64,000 bases of DNA from an uncultured Nitrospira sp. (GTDB lineage: Bacteria > Nitrospirota > Nitrospiria > Nitrospirales > Nitrospiraceae), in contig CABVRX010000020.1 in NCBI GenBank assembly GCA_902500825.1, positions 1 to 64,000 of the forward strand, written 5' to 3'. How positions within the stretch are numbered: position 1 is the stretch's first letter; each line of letters starts with the position of its first letter. Shown here in pieces: positions 50,858 through 59,500 of this stretch. Both the position numbers and the translations under genes were made by a program. The notes beneath the pieces are model-generated. The model searched no databases, was not told the origin of the DNA, and saw only the letters and a list, made by a program, of their open reading frames with translations.

Positions 50858-52030
50858 GGAAGGTCTGATTTATTTTCTTCGTGCCCTATGCTAAGGGTCG
50901 CGTAGCACTGAACTGGAGGCGCACCCATGCAGCAACACACGTTTGCTGAGGTCTCGTTTGAGCAATATCGCAAGCCCACCCGCCGGGAGCGGTTTCTCGA
51001 TGAGATGAACCGCATCGTGCCGTGGATAGAACTGGCTGCCGCCATTGAGCCATTTTATCCCAAGGCCGAGGGAGCTGGTCGTCCGCCAGTGGGAGTCGAA
51101 CGCATGCTGCGCCTCCATTGTCTGCAACAGTGGTTCAGCCTGTCGGACCCGGCGGTGGAGGAGGCGCTGTACGACTCACGCGCTCTACGGCAGTTTGTGG
51201 GCATTGATCTGGGCCGCGAGCCCGTGCCGGATGAAACGACGATCTGCAAATTTCGGCATCTGTTGGAAGCCCATCAGTTGGGGGAACGGCTCTTTGCACG
51301 GATCGGCGCGTATCTGGCTGCCCAGGGCATGAAGGTCAGCCGAGGGACCATCGTGGACGCCACCATCATTGCGGCGCCCAGTTCGACGAAGAATCGCCAG
51401 AAGGAGCGGGATCCAGAGATGCATCAGACGAAGAAGGGCAACCAGTGGTCCTTCGGCATGAAAGCGCATATCGGGGTGGATAGTCGAACCAAGCTGATCC
51501 ATTCGGTAGCCGCCACCGCGGCCAATGTGCATGACAGCCAGGTGTTGCCGGACCTGCTACATGGCCAGGAGACGCGGGTATGGGGCGATGCCGCCTACAG
51601 CGGACAACGCGCCGTGATCCGGCAACACGCGCCCGGTGCCCAGAGCTTTATCCAGGCCAAAGCCCATCGCCATCGACCCCTGAGCGAGGCGGAGCGGGCT
51701 TGCAATCGCACCAAGTCGAAGGTCCGCGCCAAAGTCGAACAGGTGTTCTTGGTGATCAAGCGGATCTTCGGGTGGTCCAAAGTCCGCTACCGTGGGTTGG
51801 TGAAGAATACGAACTGGCTCATGGTCGCGGGCGGGTTGGCGAATCTGTATGCGGCTCGTCGGCACCTGTTGGCAGGGGCATAGCGGGCGGGCGAACGGGG
51901 CGCGGGCGGCCAGATAATTGGCGACCCCGACAAAGACATTCCCGCACCCTCGCAGTTCAATATGGATAGCCCTTGGAGACCAACCCAACTACAGATGTCT
52001 CAGCGCAAACGTGAATTAATCAGACGTTCC
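50858..52030 (+). mobile_element. IS5-family insertion sequence
   Basis: An element of about 1.17 kb bounded by terminal inverted repeats GGAAGGTCTGATTTATT (left) and GGAACGTCTGATTAATT (right, read from the other strand). CTAA stands outside both ends in inverted form, consistent with a YTAR target; a direct duplication longer than TA could not be assigned. It contains one transposase gene and about 150 bp of non-coding right end. The transposase is intact. Confidence 0.88.
50927..51883 (+). CDS. IS5-family DDE transposase
   Basis: A 318-residue transposase. The N-terminal DUF772-like DNA-binding part is 'PWIELAAAIEPFYPKAEGAGRPPVGVERMLRLHCLQQWFSLSDPAVEEALYDS'. The DDE catalytic core has Asp in 'GTIVDATIIAAPSS', Asp in 'RVWGDAAYSG' and Glu in 'KVEQVFLVIKRIFGWSKVRYRG'. 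GGAGG lies 11 bp before the ATG. All three acidic residues are present, so it may be active. Confidence 0.93.
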   Translation: MQQHTFAEVSFEQYRKPTRRERFLDEMNRIVPWIELAAAIEPFYPKAEGAGRPPVGVERMLRLHCLQQWFSLSDPAVEEALYDSRALRQFVGIDLGREPVPDETTICKFRHLLEAHQLGERLFARIGAYLAAQGMKVSRGTIVDATIIAAPSSTKNRQKERDPEMHQTKKGNQWSFGMKAHIGVDSRTKLIHSVAATAANVHDSQVLPDLLHGQETRVWGDAAYSGQRAVIRQHAPGAQSFIQAKAHRHRPLSEAERACNRTKSKVRAKVEQVFLVIKRIFGWSKVRYRGLVKNTNWLMVAGGLANLYAARRHLLAGA

Positions 52031-52168
52031 TTAGGTCTTGCATTGTGCATCGTCTGCTCTGCCTGTTTCAGTCAGAAGTTAGCCACCATATCATATTCGA
52101 CAAGATGGTTATCAAGCTGGATGGGGAATGCCCTTGTGATCGATAGACTTCAAGATGGCTCAACATAA
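51995..52168 (+). CDS. hybrid ORF: IS end fused to lipoprotein-like fragment
   Basis: ATG at 51995 lies inside the IS right end and the frame crosses the terminal repeat into flanking DNA: MSQRKRELIRRS | LGLALCIVCSACFSQ and on to a 57-residue product. The IS part supplies a basic n-region and the flank supplies a hydrophobic core with lipobox VCSAC. It is probably the rest of a small lipoprotein gene whose original 5' end was displaced by the insertion. No good ribosome-binding site; expression doubtful. Confidence 0.35.
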   Translation: MSQRKRELIRRSLGLALCIVCSACFSQKLATISYSTRWLSSWMGNALVIDRLQDGST

Positions 52169-52244
52169 AGGACTCACAGGCCTCGACTCACTCTGAAGCA
52201 GAGAGCATCCGAAACAAGTGTGCAGAAACAGTGGATCGTGGAGC

Positions 52245-52892
52245 TTACTTCACTTTGGACAACTCGGCGGGAATTCTGATTTCTTTGCCGTCTTGCAGAT
52301 TGACCACGAACACGGACACTGCCATGGGGTCGAACTGTTCGTACGCGAAAAACGCCGTGAACCGTGACCTGAAGGCTGGGCCATTGCCTTCGTTCTTTCG
52401 CCCCCGCTCGGCCTTGCCGATATCAATGGGCTTGACCCGCTTCGATCCTTGCTGCAATTCTATCACTGCGCCTTCCGCGAAATACTCGTCATCGCCGCAT
52501 AACTGCACGTCCATTTCCATATTGGGCATGTCCATCACCTTCTGGATAAACTCCTCGGGCATGCGCACGTCCATCTTCCGTTTCTTCGATTCTGCCGCCT
52601 CTTGGCGGCCGAAGGCTTCCAGTCGATACCGCTTGGTGCGAAGAACAGCGCTCGCGCCGCAGGGGTCTTTCTCCGGATCGGCCCCTACGCGAGTTGCTAA
52701 GGACGCTTGCTGAAGGACTTTCTTCACGTCTTCCGGCGAATTGGCCTTTTCCATCGGTATTCGCCCAATCTCCAGCGCTTTGTGCGCTTCGTCTGAGGAC
52801 AGAGTGACATCAATCGCCCACACACCGCTGTTCCCTGCCGCAAGGACTCCGATCAGGCCCAATAGTGACGCAATTTGTTTGCGAACAGTCAT
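52245..52892 (-). CDS. exported protein of unknown function
   Basis: Not recognised. The 215-residue protein has a signal peptide ('IASLLGLIGVLAAGNSGVWAID'). The mature part is charged, with 'VTLSSDEAHKALEIGRIPMEKA', two Cys ('DPCGAS', 'VQLCGDDEYF') that may form a disulfide, and 'FTAFFAYEQFDPMAVSVFVVNLQDGKEIRIPAELSKVK' at the end. GGGGAAGGC precedes the ATG. It stands alone next to the IS scar. Confidence 0.68.
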   Translation of the reverse strand: MTVRKQIASLLGLIGVLAAGNSGVWAIDVTLSSDEAHKALEIGRIPMEKANSPEDVKKVLQQASLATRVGADPEKDPCGASAVLRTKRYRLEAFGRQEAAESKKRKMDVRMPEEFIQKVMDMPNMEMDVQLCGDDEYFAEGAVIELQQGSKRVKPIDIGKAERGRKNEGNGPAFRSRFTAFFAYEQFDPMAVSVFVVNLQDGKEIRIPAELSKVK

Positions 52893-52988
52893 GCCTTCCC
52901 CTTAATAGCACAACATGGCGAGGTCTAAAATATCCAGAACACTCAGATGAATGGCGTGCATTGTAGGTGAACCGTCATGCCTTTGCAA

Positions 52989-53630
52989 TTAGGCTGCGAA
53001 CCGATTCCAATTTGCATATGGCTTGCGGCGATACAAATCTTCGACGTTCACGAGTATAGAGCAACCAGCTGATCGAAGCAGACGCGCCACCAGCTTCAGC
53101 GGTAATCCCACCACGGTCGTATAGTCGCCGTGGATCCGTTCTACCAGATCTCCACCGAGTCCTTGGATCGCATAGGCTCCGGCCTTGTCTAACGATTCCT
53201 CTGATGCAAGATACCGGTCATACACTTGCTCGATATCCGCTTTCATCCAGACTTCCACAGTTGCAATCTCCACTGATTCAATCTGTCGCGCTCGATCGCA
53301 TACGGCGACGGCAGTATGGACCTGATGGGAACGGCCGGCCAGACGTGACAGCATGGCGCGTGCGTCCGCAAGGTTCATAGGTTTCCCAAGCAGTCGACCG
53401 TCGAGATCAATCACTGTATCGCTGCCGAGTACGAGGGCTTGTGACCTCACAAGTGCCACGGATCTTGCCTTTTCACGCGCGAAGAGCCTGACCTGTTCGA
53501 TCGGTGACAACCCGACGGTGGGGCATTCGTGGAACTCCGACGAACACACCTCGAAGGAAAGACCCAGCAATGCCAGGAGTTCTCGGCGGCGGGGCGAACT
53601 CGACGCCAGCACTAGGAGTCTGTCCGACAT
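52989..53630 (-). CDS. maf: Maf-like nucleoside triphosphate pyrophosphatase
   Basis: House-cleaning enzyme that removes non-canonical or excess NTPs, historically a septum inhibitor. The 213-residue protein has the hallmark 'LLVLASSSPRRRELLALLG', 'FAREKARSVA', 'VLGSDTVIDLDGRLLGKP' and 'GAYAIQGLGGDLVERIHGDYTTVVGLPL'. ATG at 53630 starts directly at the domain; a longer frame upstream has no similarity. Confidence 0.94.
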   Translation of the reverse strand: MSDRLLVLASSSPRRRELLALLGLSFEVCSSEFHECPTVGLSPIEQVRLFAREKARSVALVRSQALVLGSDTVIDLDGRLLGKPMNLADARAMLSRLAGRSHQVHTAVAVCDRARQIESVEIATVEVWMKADIEQVYDRYLASEESLDKAGAYAIQGLGGDLVERIHGDYTTVVGLPLKLVARLLRSAGCSILVNVEDLYRRKPYANWNRFAA

Positions 53631-53796
53631 TGCCGTTCGTGACGAGGTGAAGGAGGTGCCGGTAGATGCAAGGCCGCAGGTCCCGAAAACCCGGAAGCGT
53701 ATTCGCTGGAATACGTTGAGGATTTTCGGGGCCGAGAACGACGCAGATGCCGGCACATCGTTCGCCGCAGTAGAAAGGTCAATGTCGGACGGACTC

Positions 53797-54972
53797 CTAG
53801 CTGCATCGCAAGACCAGCGCGCTCAGCTCATCGTCTGATTCGGCCTGGGGTAGATCCACGATTGCTTCCGGCCGATTGCGAAAATCTGCGAGGAGGGCAT
53901 GGAGTCCTTCGACGGAAGAGACCCGCACCATCTGTGCGCGAAGCGAGGCGGCATGTGGAAAGCCTTTGCAATACCAGCCGAGATGTTTACGCATACGATA
54001 AAATTGCTTTTCTCCAACTAGTGCCTGGAACTGTTGCGCATGGTCGATCAAGACGGCGAAGCGCTCGCTCAGTGAAACCTCGACGGGATCTCGTCCGACC
54101 TCAGTACCATTCATGCCATGGGCTCGCATACGGGCTTGCTCTTTTGAACGAAAGAACCACGGCGAGCCAAGCACGCCCCGCCCGACCAACACGCCATCGA
54201 CCCCGGTTTCACGAACTCGTACCGCGATATCGTCAAGGCTCTGAATGTCTCCGTTCCCCAATAACAATGTTCCGGTCCCCTTCACCAACGCCGCCGCGCG
54301 CCCAATAGCCGACCAGTCTGCAGTGCCTCGATACATTTGCCGGAGCGTTCGTCCATGAAGCGAGATCACAGCCGGTTGTTCCATTAAAAGCTCCTCAACC
54401 CATCCCTCAACCGCCTCTGAGTCATAACCAAGCCGGGTCTTCACGGAAAGGGGCAGTTGGCGCCGAGGGGTTGGATCGGTTGTGCCGCGTTGTTGATTCA
54501 GACGTTCGAACATGGCCACCCGCGCCGACTTAAAACCTGCTTCTTCCAGAGTCTGTCCGCCGGCCCAATCCTCGATTCCACGTCTGGCAGCCTGCATAAT
54601 CGTGCGAGCCAGTTCCGGAGTGCGGATCAACCCGGCGCCTGATCCGGATGACGCGACGCTCTTCGACGGACAACCCATGTTGATGTCCAGTCCGTCAAAC
54701 CCCAGCTCGCACACAGCCTGTGCCGCTAAATAGAAGAGAGCCGGGTCTTTCCCATAGAGCTGCGCCACGATCGGACGCTCCCGCTCGCTGTACAGAAGCG
54801 TCTCCAAGTGAACCTCCGGTCCGTGACAGACATCATGGACGTGCGTAAATTCCGTAAAGCTGACGTCCGGCTTTCCCTGCTGAGCAATGATGGATCGAAA
54901 GCAGGCATCGGTCACACCATCCATCGGGGACAACCCTATGAGCGGACGAGGGAGGCTCAACCAAAAGGTCAT
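53797..54972 (-). CDS. tRNA-dihydrouridine synthase (Dus family)
   Basis: Flavin enzyme reducing uridines in tRNA D-loops. The 391-residue protein shows 'IGLSPMDGVTDACFRSII', 'VAQLYGKDPALFYLAAQAVCELGFDGLDINMGCPSKSVASSGSGAGLI', 'SVKTRLGYDSEAVEGW', 'ISLHGRTLRQMYRGTADW' and 'GVLVGRGVLGSPWFF'. The catalytic Cys is in NMGCPSK. It starts 1 nt after the stop of the DUF692-like gene, so the two form an operon. Which uridine is modified cannot be told. Confidence 0.93.
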   Translation of the reverse strand: MTFWLSLPRPLIGLSPMDGVTDACFRSIIAQQGKPDVSFTEFTHVHDVCHGPEVHLETLLYSERERPIVAQLYGKDPALFYLAAQAVCELGFDGLDINMGCPSKSVASSGSGAGLIRTPELARTIMQAARRGIEDWAGGQTLEEAGFKSARVAMFERLNQQRGTTDPTPRRQLPLSVKTRLGYDSEAVEGWVEELLMEQPAVISLHGRTLRQMYRGTADWSAIGRAAALVKGTGTLLLGNGDIQSLDDIAVRVRETGVDGVLVGRGVLGSPWFFRSKEQARMRAHGMNGTEVGRDPVEVSLSERFAVLIDHAQQFQALVGEKQFYRMRKHLGWYCKGFPHAASLRAQMVRVSSVEGLHALLADFRNRPEAIVDLPQAESDDELSALVLRCS

Positions 54973-54973
54973 A

Positions 54974-56452
54974 TCAACTCACTGGAATGCCGGGTTCGTT
55001 GGCAAAACGGTAGGCGCACCGAAGCTCCTTCGCTTCTTTTTCGGCAATGCCCTGCAACTCAGGCGCCACCTCATGGACAAACTCCACGAATCGTTCGACC
55101 TTCAACAAAAAGAAGTCATAGATTCCGGAGAAAGGTCTTGGCTCACGAAACCAGAACGCTACAAACCCATCGAGCGACACATCACGTTCTCTGAGCCGAC
55201 GACAGGATTCTACGAACATGTCCTCTACCTTTCCTCCCCAGTGAAGAATCTCATAAGGAAGATAGACGAAGCGATAGAGGTCCAAATCTTGGATACCGGC
55301 CGTGTCTTGGCTCCATTCTGCTCCCACTGGCTCCGTTTTGCCCGTTAGTACGCGTGCATATCGATCGTAGGCCACTCCAAGCGTTTGCGTGTCAGGTATT
55401 GATCTCGGCTCTTCTGACAATGAACACCTATCGAAATCCGATACGATCCGTTCGTTGCTCAGCGGGGAGAATAGCGGCCTATAATGCTGGGAAAATTCGG
55501 CGAATTCATCCACGATCAATTCGACCTGTTTCGTATCCACTTCCAAGGCCATCCCCTTCAGGCTGGTGAGCCGTGGATGGCAGAGAATCTGATCGAGCAT
55601 CTCGAACAAGACGGTTGGAATGGGAGCAGCATGGTCATCGATCCAAGCAGGGAGTGCATCATCACCCATACCGCCCCTCGGTCGCGAAGCGAGCGTTCGG
55701 TGTGATTCATGACCGGCCAGACCCGCCACGTGAATCTCTACCACACGATCCATGGGAAACTCGTTGAGAAATTCCTCGACAAATCGTGTGAGCGACGTGG
55801 CTCGATGCGCTCCGGAATATCGAAACACCGTCCAGAGATGGCCCACGTCCAAGACCAGCCCACAGGGAGCCTGTTCGCTGACGACGCGAAAAAACCTTGG
55901 AATGGACATCGTCCCAGCGACAAAGTACGTAAGTGGCGGCATTTCAAGCAGCACCAACGGCGTGCTCTCGTTGGCCAAACGACACTGTTGATCGAGCAAA
56001 TGTTGGATCAATCGTGTATTGTGAGCCACCACTTTTGCGCTTAACGGAGTGTAGAGGGGGGGAAGATAAGTCCCGTAGTGATAGCCGGCGAGATACTTTG
56101 TCGCACATTCATGATTCAGCCAGGCACTTTGCAAGATCATCAGTTGTTCGGCAGCTTCAGAGATTTCCTGTCCAAACGCCGTCGAATCGGCCATCTCGGG
56201 CTGAGTGACCCACAACCCTTCACCATGATAAGTCAGCAGACCGTCGCCGGCCTCCTTCCTCGTGGACACCAAAGCCGTGGAGGTCGTACGGAACACTTCA
56301 AAGTAATCAGGCGGCACTTGACGTTCTTGTAGACTTCGCCGCAAGCTAGCGAGGTCCGGAGCATGGATATCGACGGAAAGCCCCATCCCATGCACCGGAA
56401 TTGTCACGAGCCGACGAAGGAATTCCCTATGGTGAGACCGACTCATCGCCAT
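54974..56452 (-). CDS. DUF692-like TIM-barrel protein with C-terminal extension
   Basis: A 492-residue protein. The N-terminal about 300 residues look like DUF692, relatives of the iron enzymes MbnB/TglH that modify peptides: 'GMGLSVDIHAPD', 'HGEGLWVTQPEM', 'LLEMPPLTYF', 'CGLVLDVGHLWTV', 'RVVEIHVAGLAGH', 'DALPAWIDDHAAPIPTVLFEML' and 'GMALEVDT'. The last 190 residues are a separate helical region. No precursor-peptide gene was found beside it. The similarity is by motif pattern only. It is translationally linked to the dihydrouridine synthase. Confidence 0.65.
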   Translation of the reverse strand: MAMSRSHHREFLRRLVTIPVHGMGLSVDIHAPDLASLRRSLQERQVPPDYFEVFRTTSTALVSTRKEAGDGLLTYHGEGLWVTQPEMADSTAFGQEISEAAEQLMILQSAWLNHECATKYLAGYHYGTYLPPLYTPLSAKVVAHNTRLIQHLLDQQCRLANESTPLVLLEMPPLTYFVAGTMSIPRFFRVVSEQAPCGLVLDVGHLWTVFRYSGAHRATSLTRFVEEFLNEFPMDRVVEIHVAGLAGHESHRTLASRPRGGMGDDALPAWIDDHAAPIPTVLFEMLDQILCHPRLTSLKGMALEVDTKQVELIVDEFAEFSQHYRPLFSPLSNERIVSDFDRCSLSEEPRSIPDTQTLGVAYDRYARVLTGKTEPVGAEWSQDTAGIQDLDLYRFVYLPYEILHWGGKVEDMFVESCRRLRERDVSLDGFVAFWFREPRPFSGIYDFFLLKVERFVEFVHEVAPELQGIAEKEAKELRCAYRFANEPGIPVS

Positions 56453-56551
56453 CGTTTCTCTCTTGCAGACGGTCACAATTCGCTCCTAGTTTATGTCGTC
56501 AAACTCTTGAATGACAAGGCGTTCAACCTCTCATGGTCTCAAAGTGCCTTC

Positions 56552-56560
56552 TGCTATACT
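56552..56560 (+). promoter_or_regulatory. extended -10 promoter for CBS-PilZ gene
   Basis: TGC-TATACT at 56552-56560 is an extended -10 (TGnTATAAT type); no good -35 is visible. The start codon lies 60 bp downstream. Confidence 0.45.
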
Positions 56561-56620
56561 TGGCATACATTGCGGCCAGGAGGGGGGCAGATTCGTGAGG
56601 AAAGAGGACCACACTGAGGA

Positions 56621-57397
56621 ATGGCGGACAACGACGATCAACAGCCAAACGCCACGGATCACCAGACCATCCTGGTTGCCCACATGATGACACCCGGCGT
56701 AGTCCAGATTCCAGGCGATGTATCGGTCACCGAGGCGGCATCGCTCTTGGAACGTGAGCGAATGCCCTGCCTCCTGGTCAAGGATACGGAATCTCGGTTC
56801 GGACTCATGACGCCGACCGACATTGTCAAAAAAGTCGTCGCGCAGGGCCTCGAACCGGATGACATCGAAGTCCGAACCATCATGACACGATCGGTCCAAT
56901 TCATTGAGTACGATCGAGCAATGGACGAGGCCTCGGCGCTTATGATGTCCTCTGGAACACCGATCCTCATCGTCACGAAACAGAATCAACCGGTCGGCGT
57001 CCTCACCGCAAAAGACCTTATTCTTTCTCCGAAGCGATGTGTAACGAACATCTCCGCCACCATCAGCATCATTGAAGGAGAGGGTGTGGGATATGAGCAT
57101 CAAGTCGCTATTTCACAACTCAGTCATGCCGGCGCCTCAGTGAAGTCTCACGCCTTATTGCTGCCGGGAGCCAAAGTCATATTGAGTTTTTGTCTCTCTG
57201 AGATGATGAGCCCTTTGACTATTCGAGGGACCGTCTTGAATAACGCCAGGGTGGAATCGCTGTCTGGCACGATCGACTCCCTTGTGACAGCACCTCGAGG
57301 TGTAGAGATACAATTCGTGGATCTCTCACCAGCAGATCAGTCCAGAATTAAAGCTTGGGTGTTGGCCAAACTTCCCAAGACTTTCGATCCTTCTTAG
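56621..57397 (+). CDS. CBS-pair plus PilZ-like domain protein
   Basis: A 258-residue cytoplasmic protein. Two CBS motifs come first ('VAHMMTPGVVQIPGDVSVTEAASLLERERMPCLLVKD' and 'VRTIMTRSVQFIEYDRAMDEASALMMSSGTPILIVTKQNQPVGVLTAKDLI'). A C-terminal beta domain follows ('LLLPGAKVILSFCLSEMMSPLTIRGTVLNNARV', 'GVEIQFVDLSPADQSRIKAWV') that resembles PilZ. The usual RxxxR c-di-GMP motif is not obvious, so ligand binding by that domain is uncertain. It may couple nucleotide status to a c-di-GMP-type output. Confidence 0.8.
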   Translation: MADNDDQQPNATDHQTILVAHMMTPGVVQIPGDVSVTEAASLLERERMPCLLVKDTESRFGLMTPTDIVKKVVAQGLEPDDIEVRTIMTRSVQFIEYDRAMDEASALMMSSGTPILIVTKQNQPVGVLTAKDLILSPKRCVTNISATISIIEGEGVGYEHQVAISQLSHAGASVKSHALLLPGAKVILSFCLSEMMSPLTIRGTVLNNARVESLSGTIDSLVTAPRGVEIQFVDLSPADQSRIKAWVLAKLPKTFDPS

Positions 57398-57421
57398 ACC
57401 GCACCGGATCCTCCACAATCT

Positions 57422-57450
57422 TTGACCAAAGTCCAATCCATTGGTACAAT
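57422..57450 (+). promoter_or_regulatory. promoter for LOG-family gene
   Basis: TTGACC at 57422-57427 and TACAAT at 57445-57450 are separated by 17 bp. This places the transcript start just before 57460 and supports the ATG at 57482 over the in-frame TTG at 57422. Confidence 0.65.
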
Positions 57451-57481
57451 TTTTTGTCCCACTCATTGTAAGAGGACAACT

Positions 57482-58537
57482 ATGAATACAACCGGCAGAT
57501 CTCCGCAGATTCCTCCCCGTCCCGCCTTATCACGAGAAGAAATTTTGCATCACATCAGCGCCCTTCTCGACAGCAGGGAGGATGATTTGCATGCCGCTCT
57601 TATGACCGAACTCCTGACGGGGTTGCTGAAACTCCACGATGCGCATCTAGACCTCTTGGATGTAAAGATCGTAAATCGCGCCGTCAAAGAACTGCGTCAT
57701 GCATTCAGCGTCTTTCACGATTATCGCGGTCGCCAGAAAGTCAGCATCTTCGGCTCGGCGCGAACTCTCCCGGATGATCCCAATTATCAACTAGCCTACC
57801 AATTCGCCCAAACCATCGTCCGGGAAGGGTTCATGGTCATCACCGGGGGCGCAGATGGGATCATGCGGGCCGCTCAAGAGGGTGCCGGCCGCGAGAACAG
57901 CTTCGGCGTCAACATCATGCTTCCGTTCGAGCAAGGTCCTAACTCCACGATCGCCGATGACCCGAAGCTCATTACCTTCAAGTACTTCTTTACCCGCAAA
58001 TTGATGTTTCAAAAGGAAGCGAACGCCATTGCGCTCTTCCCGGGCGGGTTCGGCACACACGACGAAGGTTTCGAGATCCTCACGCTGGCCCAAACCGGCA
58101 AGAGCGATCCGCAACCGATCATCTGCCTTCAAGCCCCTGGGTGCGATTATTGGGACGATTGGTCTGACTTTGTCACGAAACAACTGCTGAATCGGAAGCT
58201 GATCAATGAAGAAGACATGAGTCTCTTCACAATCGTCAATTCCGCAGACGCAGCTGTGAGCCAGATCCTTCGATTCTACCGGCGTTACCATTCCATACGC
58301 TTTGTGGGACGAGAGCTCGCGATGCGACTTAAACAGACCATTACGCTTGAGCAACTCGAGCAGCTCCAGTACCGATTTGCTGATCTCCTCGCGGACGGCA
58401 CATTCGAACTTCGTGGCCCACTCGCGGAAGAATTGGATGAGCCGGCCCTACGCGATCTTCCTAGGCTTGTGTTCAATTTTAATCGACGCAGTACCGGTCG
58501 ACTTCGCCAATTGATCAATCACCTGAACGAGCTATGA
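57482..58537 (+). CDS. LOG-family (TIGR00730-type) Rossmann protein
   Basis: A 351-residue protein of the 'lysine decarboxylase-like' LOG superfamily. The core is 'KVSIFGSARTLPDDPNYQLAYQFAQTIVREGFMVITGGADGIMRAAQEGAG' and the signature PGGFGTHDE in 'IALFPGGFGTHDEGFEIL', which in LOG enzymes hydrolyses nucleoside 5'-monophosphates such as cytokinin precursors. It is longer than plant LOG by N- and C-terminal helical extensions. AGAGGAC precedes the ATG. Confidence 0.88.
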   Translation: MNTTGRSPQIPPRPALSREEILHHISALLDSREDDLHAALMTELLTGLLKLHDAHLDLLDVKIVNRAVKELRHAFSVFHDYRGRQKVSIFGSARTLPDDPNYQLAYQFAQTIVREGFMVITGGADGIMRAAQEGAGRENSFGVNIMLPFEQGPNSTIADDPKLITFKYFFTRKLMFQKEANAIALFPGGFGTHDEGFEILTLAQTGKSDPQPIICLQAPGCDYWDDWSDFVTKQLLNRKLINEEDMSLFTIVNSADAAVSQILRFYRRYHSIRFVGRELAMRLKQTITLEQLEQLQYRFADLLADGTFELRGPLAEELDEPALRDLPRLVFNFNRRSTGRLRQLINHLNEL

Positions 58538-58615
58538 GCAGCTTTCAGTAGGTTGAAATGGACACGGCAGGCGTCTTTTAGTCCTGACCCGGGCGTGTTA
58601 TTCTCTCCCAACTCT

Positions 58616-59488
58616 ATGGGTACCGTATCTTCCGCACCTCCATTCCATGGTTCTCCGGACATTGTCCTGTACCATGCTGAATGTTCCGATGGGTTTGGAG
58701 CAGCCTGGGCTCTGTGGAAAAAGTTTCCGAGTGCCAGATTTTTGCCCGTCAAACATGGCCACCCACCCCCTCCCGACCTCAAGGATCGCCGTGTTGTGAT
58801 CGTCGACTTCAGCTATGCACGGCCAATTCTTGAAGCCATGGTCTTCGAGACCAAGGAACTCCTTGTTTTGGATCACCATATCACCGCCGAACTAACTTTG
58901 GATGGATTTGCAAACGCGTACTTCGATCAAACCAAGTCCGGTGCGGTCTTGAGCTGGGAATGGGCTCACGGCACGGCGGCACCATGGCTACTTCAGTATA
59001 TTCAAGACAAGGATTTATGGACCTGGGCTTTGCCGGGGAGTCGCGAAATCAACGCTGCCTTGGCCTCCTACCCGTTTGACTTCAACATATGGGACGGTTT
59101 TACTCAGTCGACGCTCGAACAGGAGGGGCGAGCCATATTGCGTTACGAACATGAGCTCGTCGGAAAACTCGCCGCACAGATATCGATGGTGGAATTCCAG
59201 GGTATCGTCGTTCCTGCTGTGCACAGCTCGGTCTTGACCAGCCAAATCGGCGAACGGCTGTCGCCTCATCATCCCTTTTGCCTGATCTGGCATGATCGTG
59301 ATGCTCGTCGCTATTTCAGCATGCGTTCCCGGTCCGACGGTATGGATGTCGGGAAAATCGCCGCCTCATTCGGAGGCGGAGGCCATACTCATGCTGCTGG
59401 ATTTTCCGTTCCACTTGAGATCAATGGAACACCGCCGGCCGATCCCAGACTGCCTCGCCCGGTCTTCGATCGTCGTCGAACTCCATAA
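58616..59488 (+). CDS. DHH-family phosphoesterase
   Basis: A 290-residue phosphoesterase. The metal-binding motifs are 'VLYHAECSDGFGAAWALW', 'RVVIVDFSY', 'ELLVLDHHITAE' (LDHH, about residue 88) and the DHHA1-type 'IAASFGGGGHTHAAGFSVPL'. Members cleave nucleotide or oligonucleotide phosphodiesters; the substrate here is unknown. The start is uncertain: ATG at 58616 is just before the domain, and an in-frame ATG-like start at 58553 is possible. The rhomboid gene follows after 12 bp. Confidence 0.87.
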   Translation: MGTVSSAPPFHGSPDIVLYHAECSDGFGAAWALWKKFPSARFLPVKHGHPPPPDLKDRRVVIVDFSYARPILEAMVFETKELLVLDHHITAELTLDGFANAYFDQTKSGAVLSWEWAHGTAAPWLLQYIQDKDLWTWALPGSREINAALASYPFDFNIWDGFTQSTLEQEGRAILRYEHELVGKLAAQISMVEFQGIVVPAVHSSVLTSQIGERLSPHHPFCLIWHDRDARRYFSMRSRSDGMDVGKIAASFGGGGHTHAAGFSVPLEINGTPPADPRLPRPVFDRRRTP

Positions 59489-59500
59489 TGTCGGACCACC

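Noticed and set aside
50854-52034. CTAA/TTAG as a 4-bp target-site duplication of the IS5 element
   Set aside because: The two flanks are inverted, not direct, repeats, so they are extensions of the terminal repeats or a palindromic target.
52956-52972. GTTCAC-N5-ATGCAC upstream of the 52245 gene as another Pho-like array
   Set aside because: Only two units match, further units break the pattern and no -10 lies at the required 10-nt distance.
54974-56620. A RiPP precursor peptide beside the DUF692-like gene
   Set aside because: The flanking 144 bp hold only promoter sequence; no short Cys-containing ORF with a ribosome-binding site was seen.
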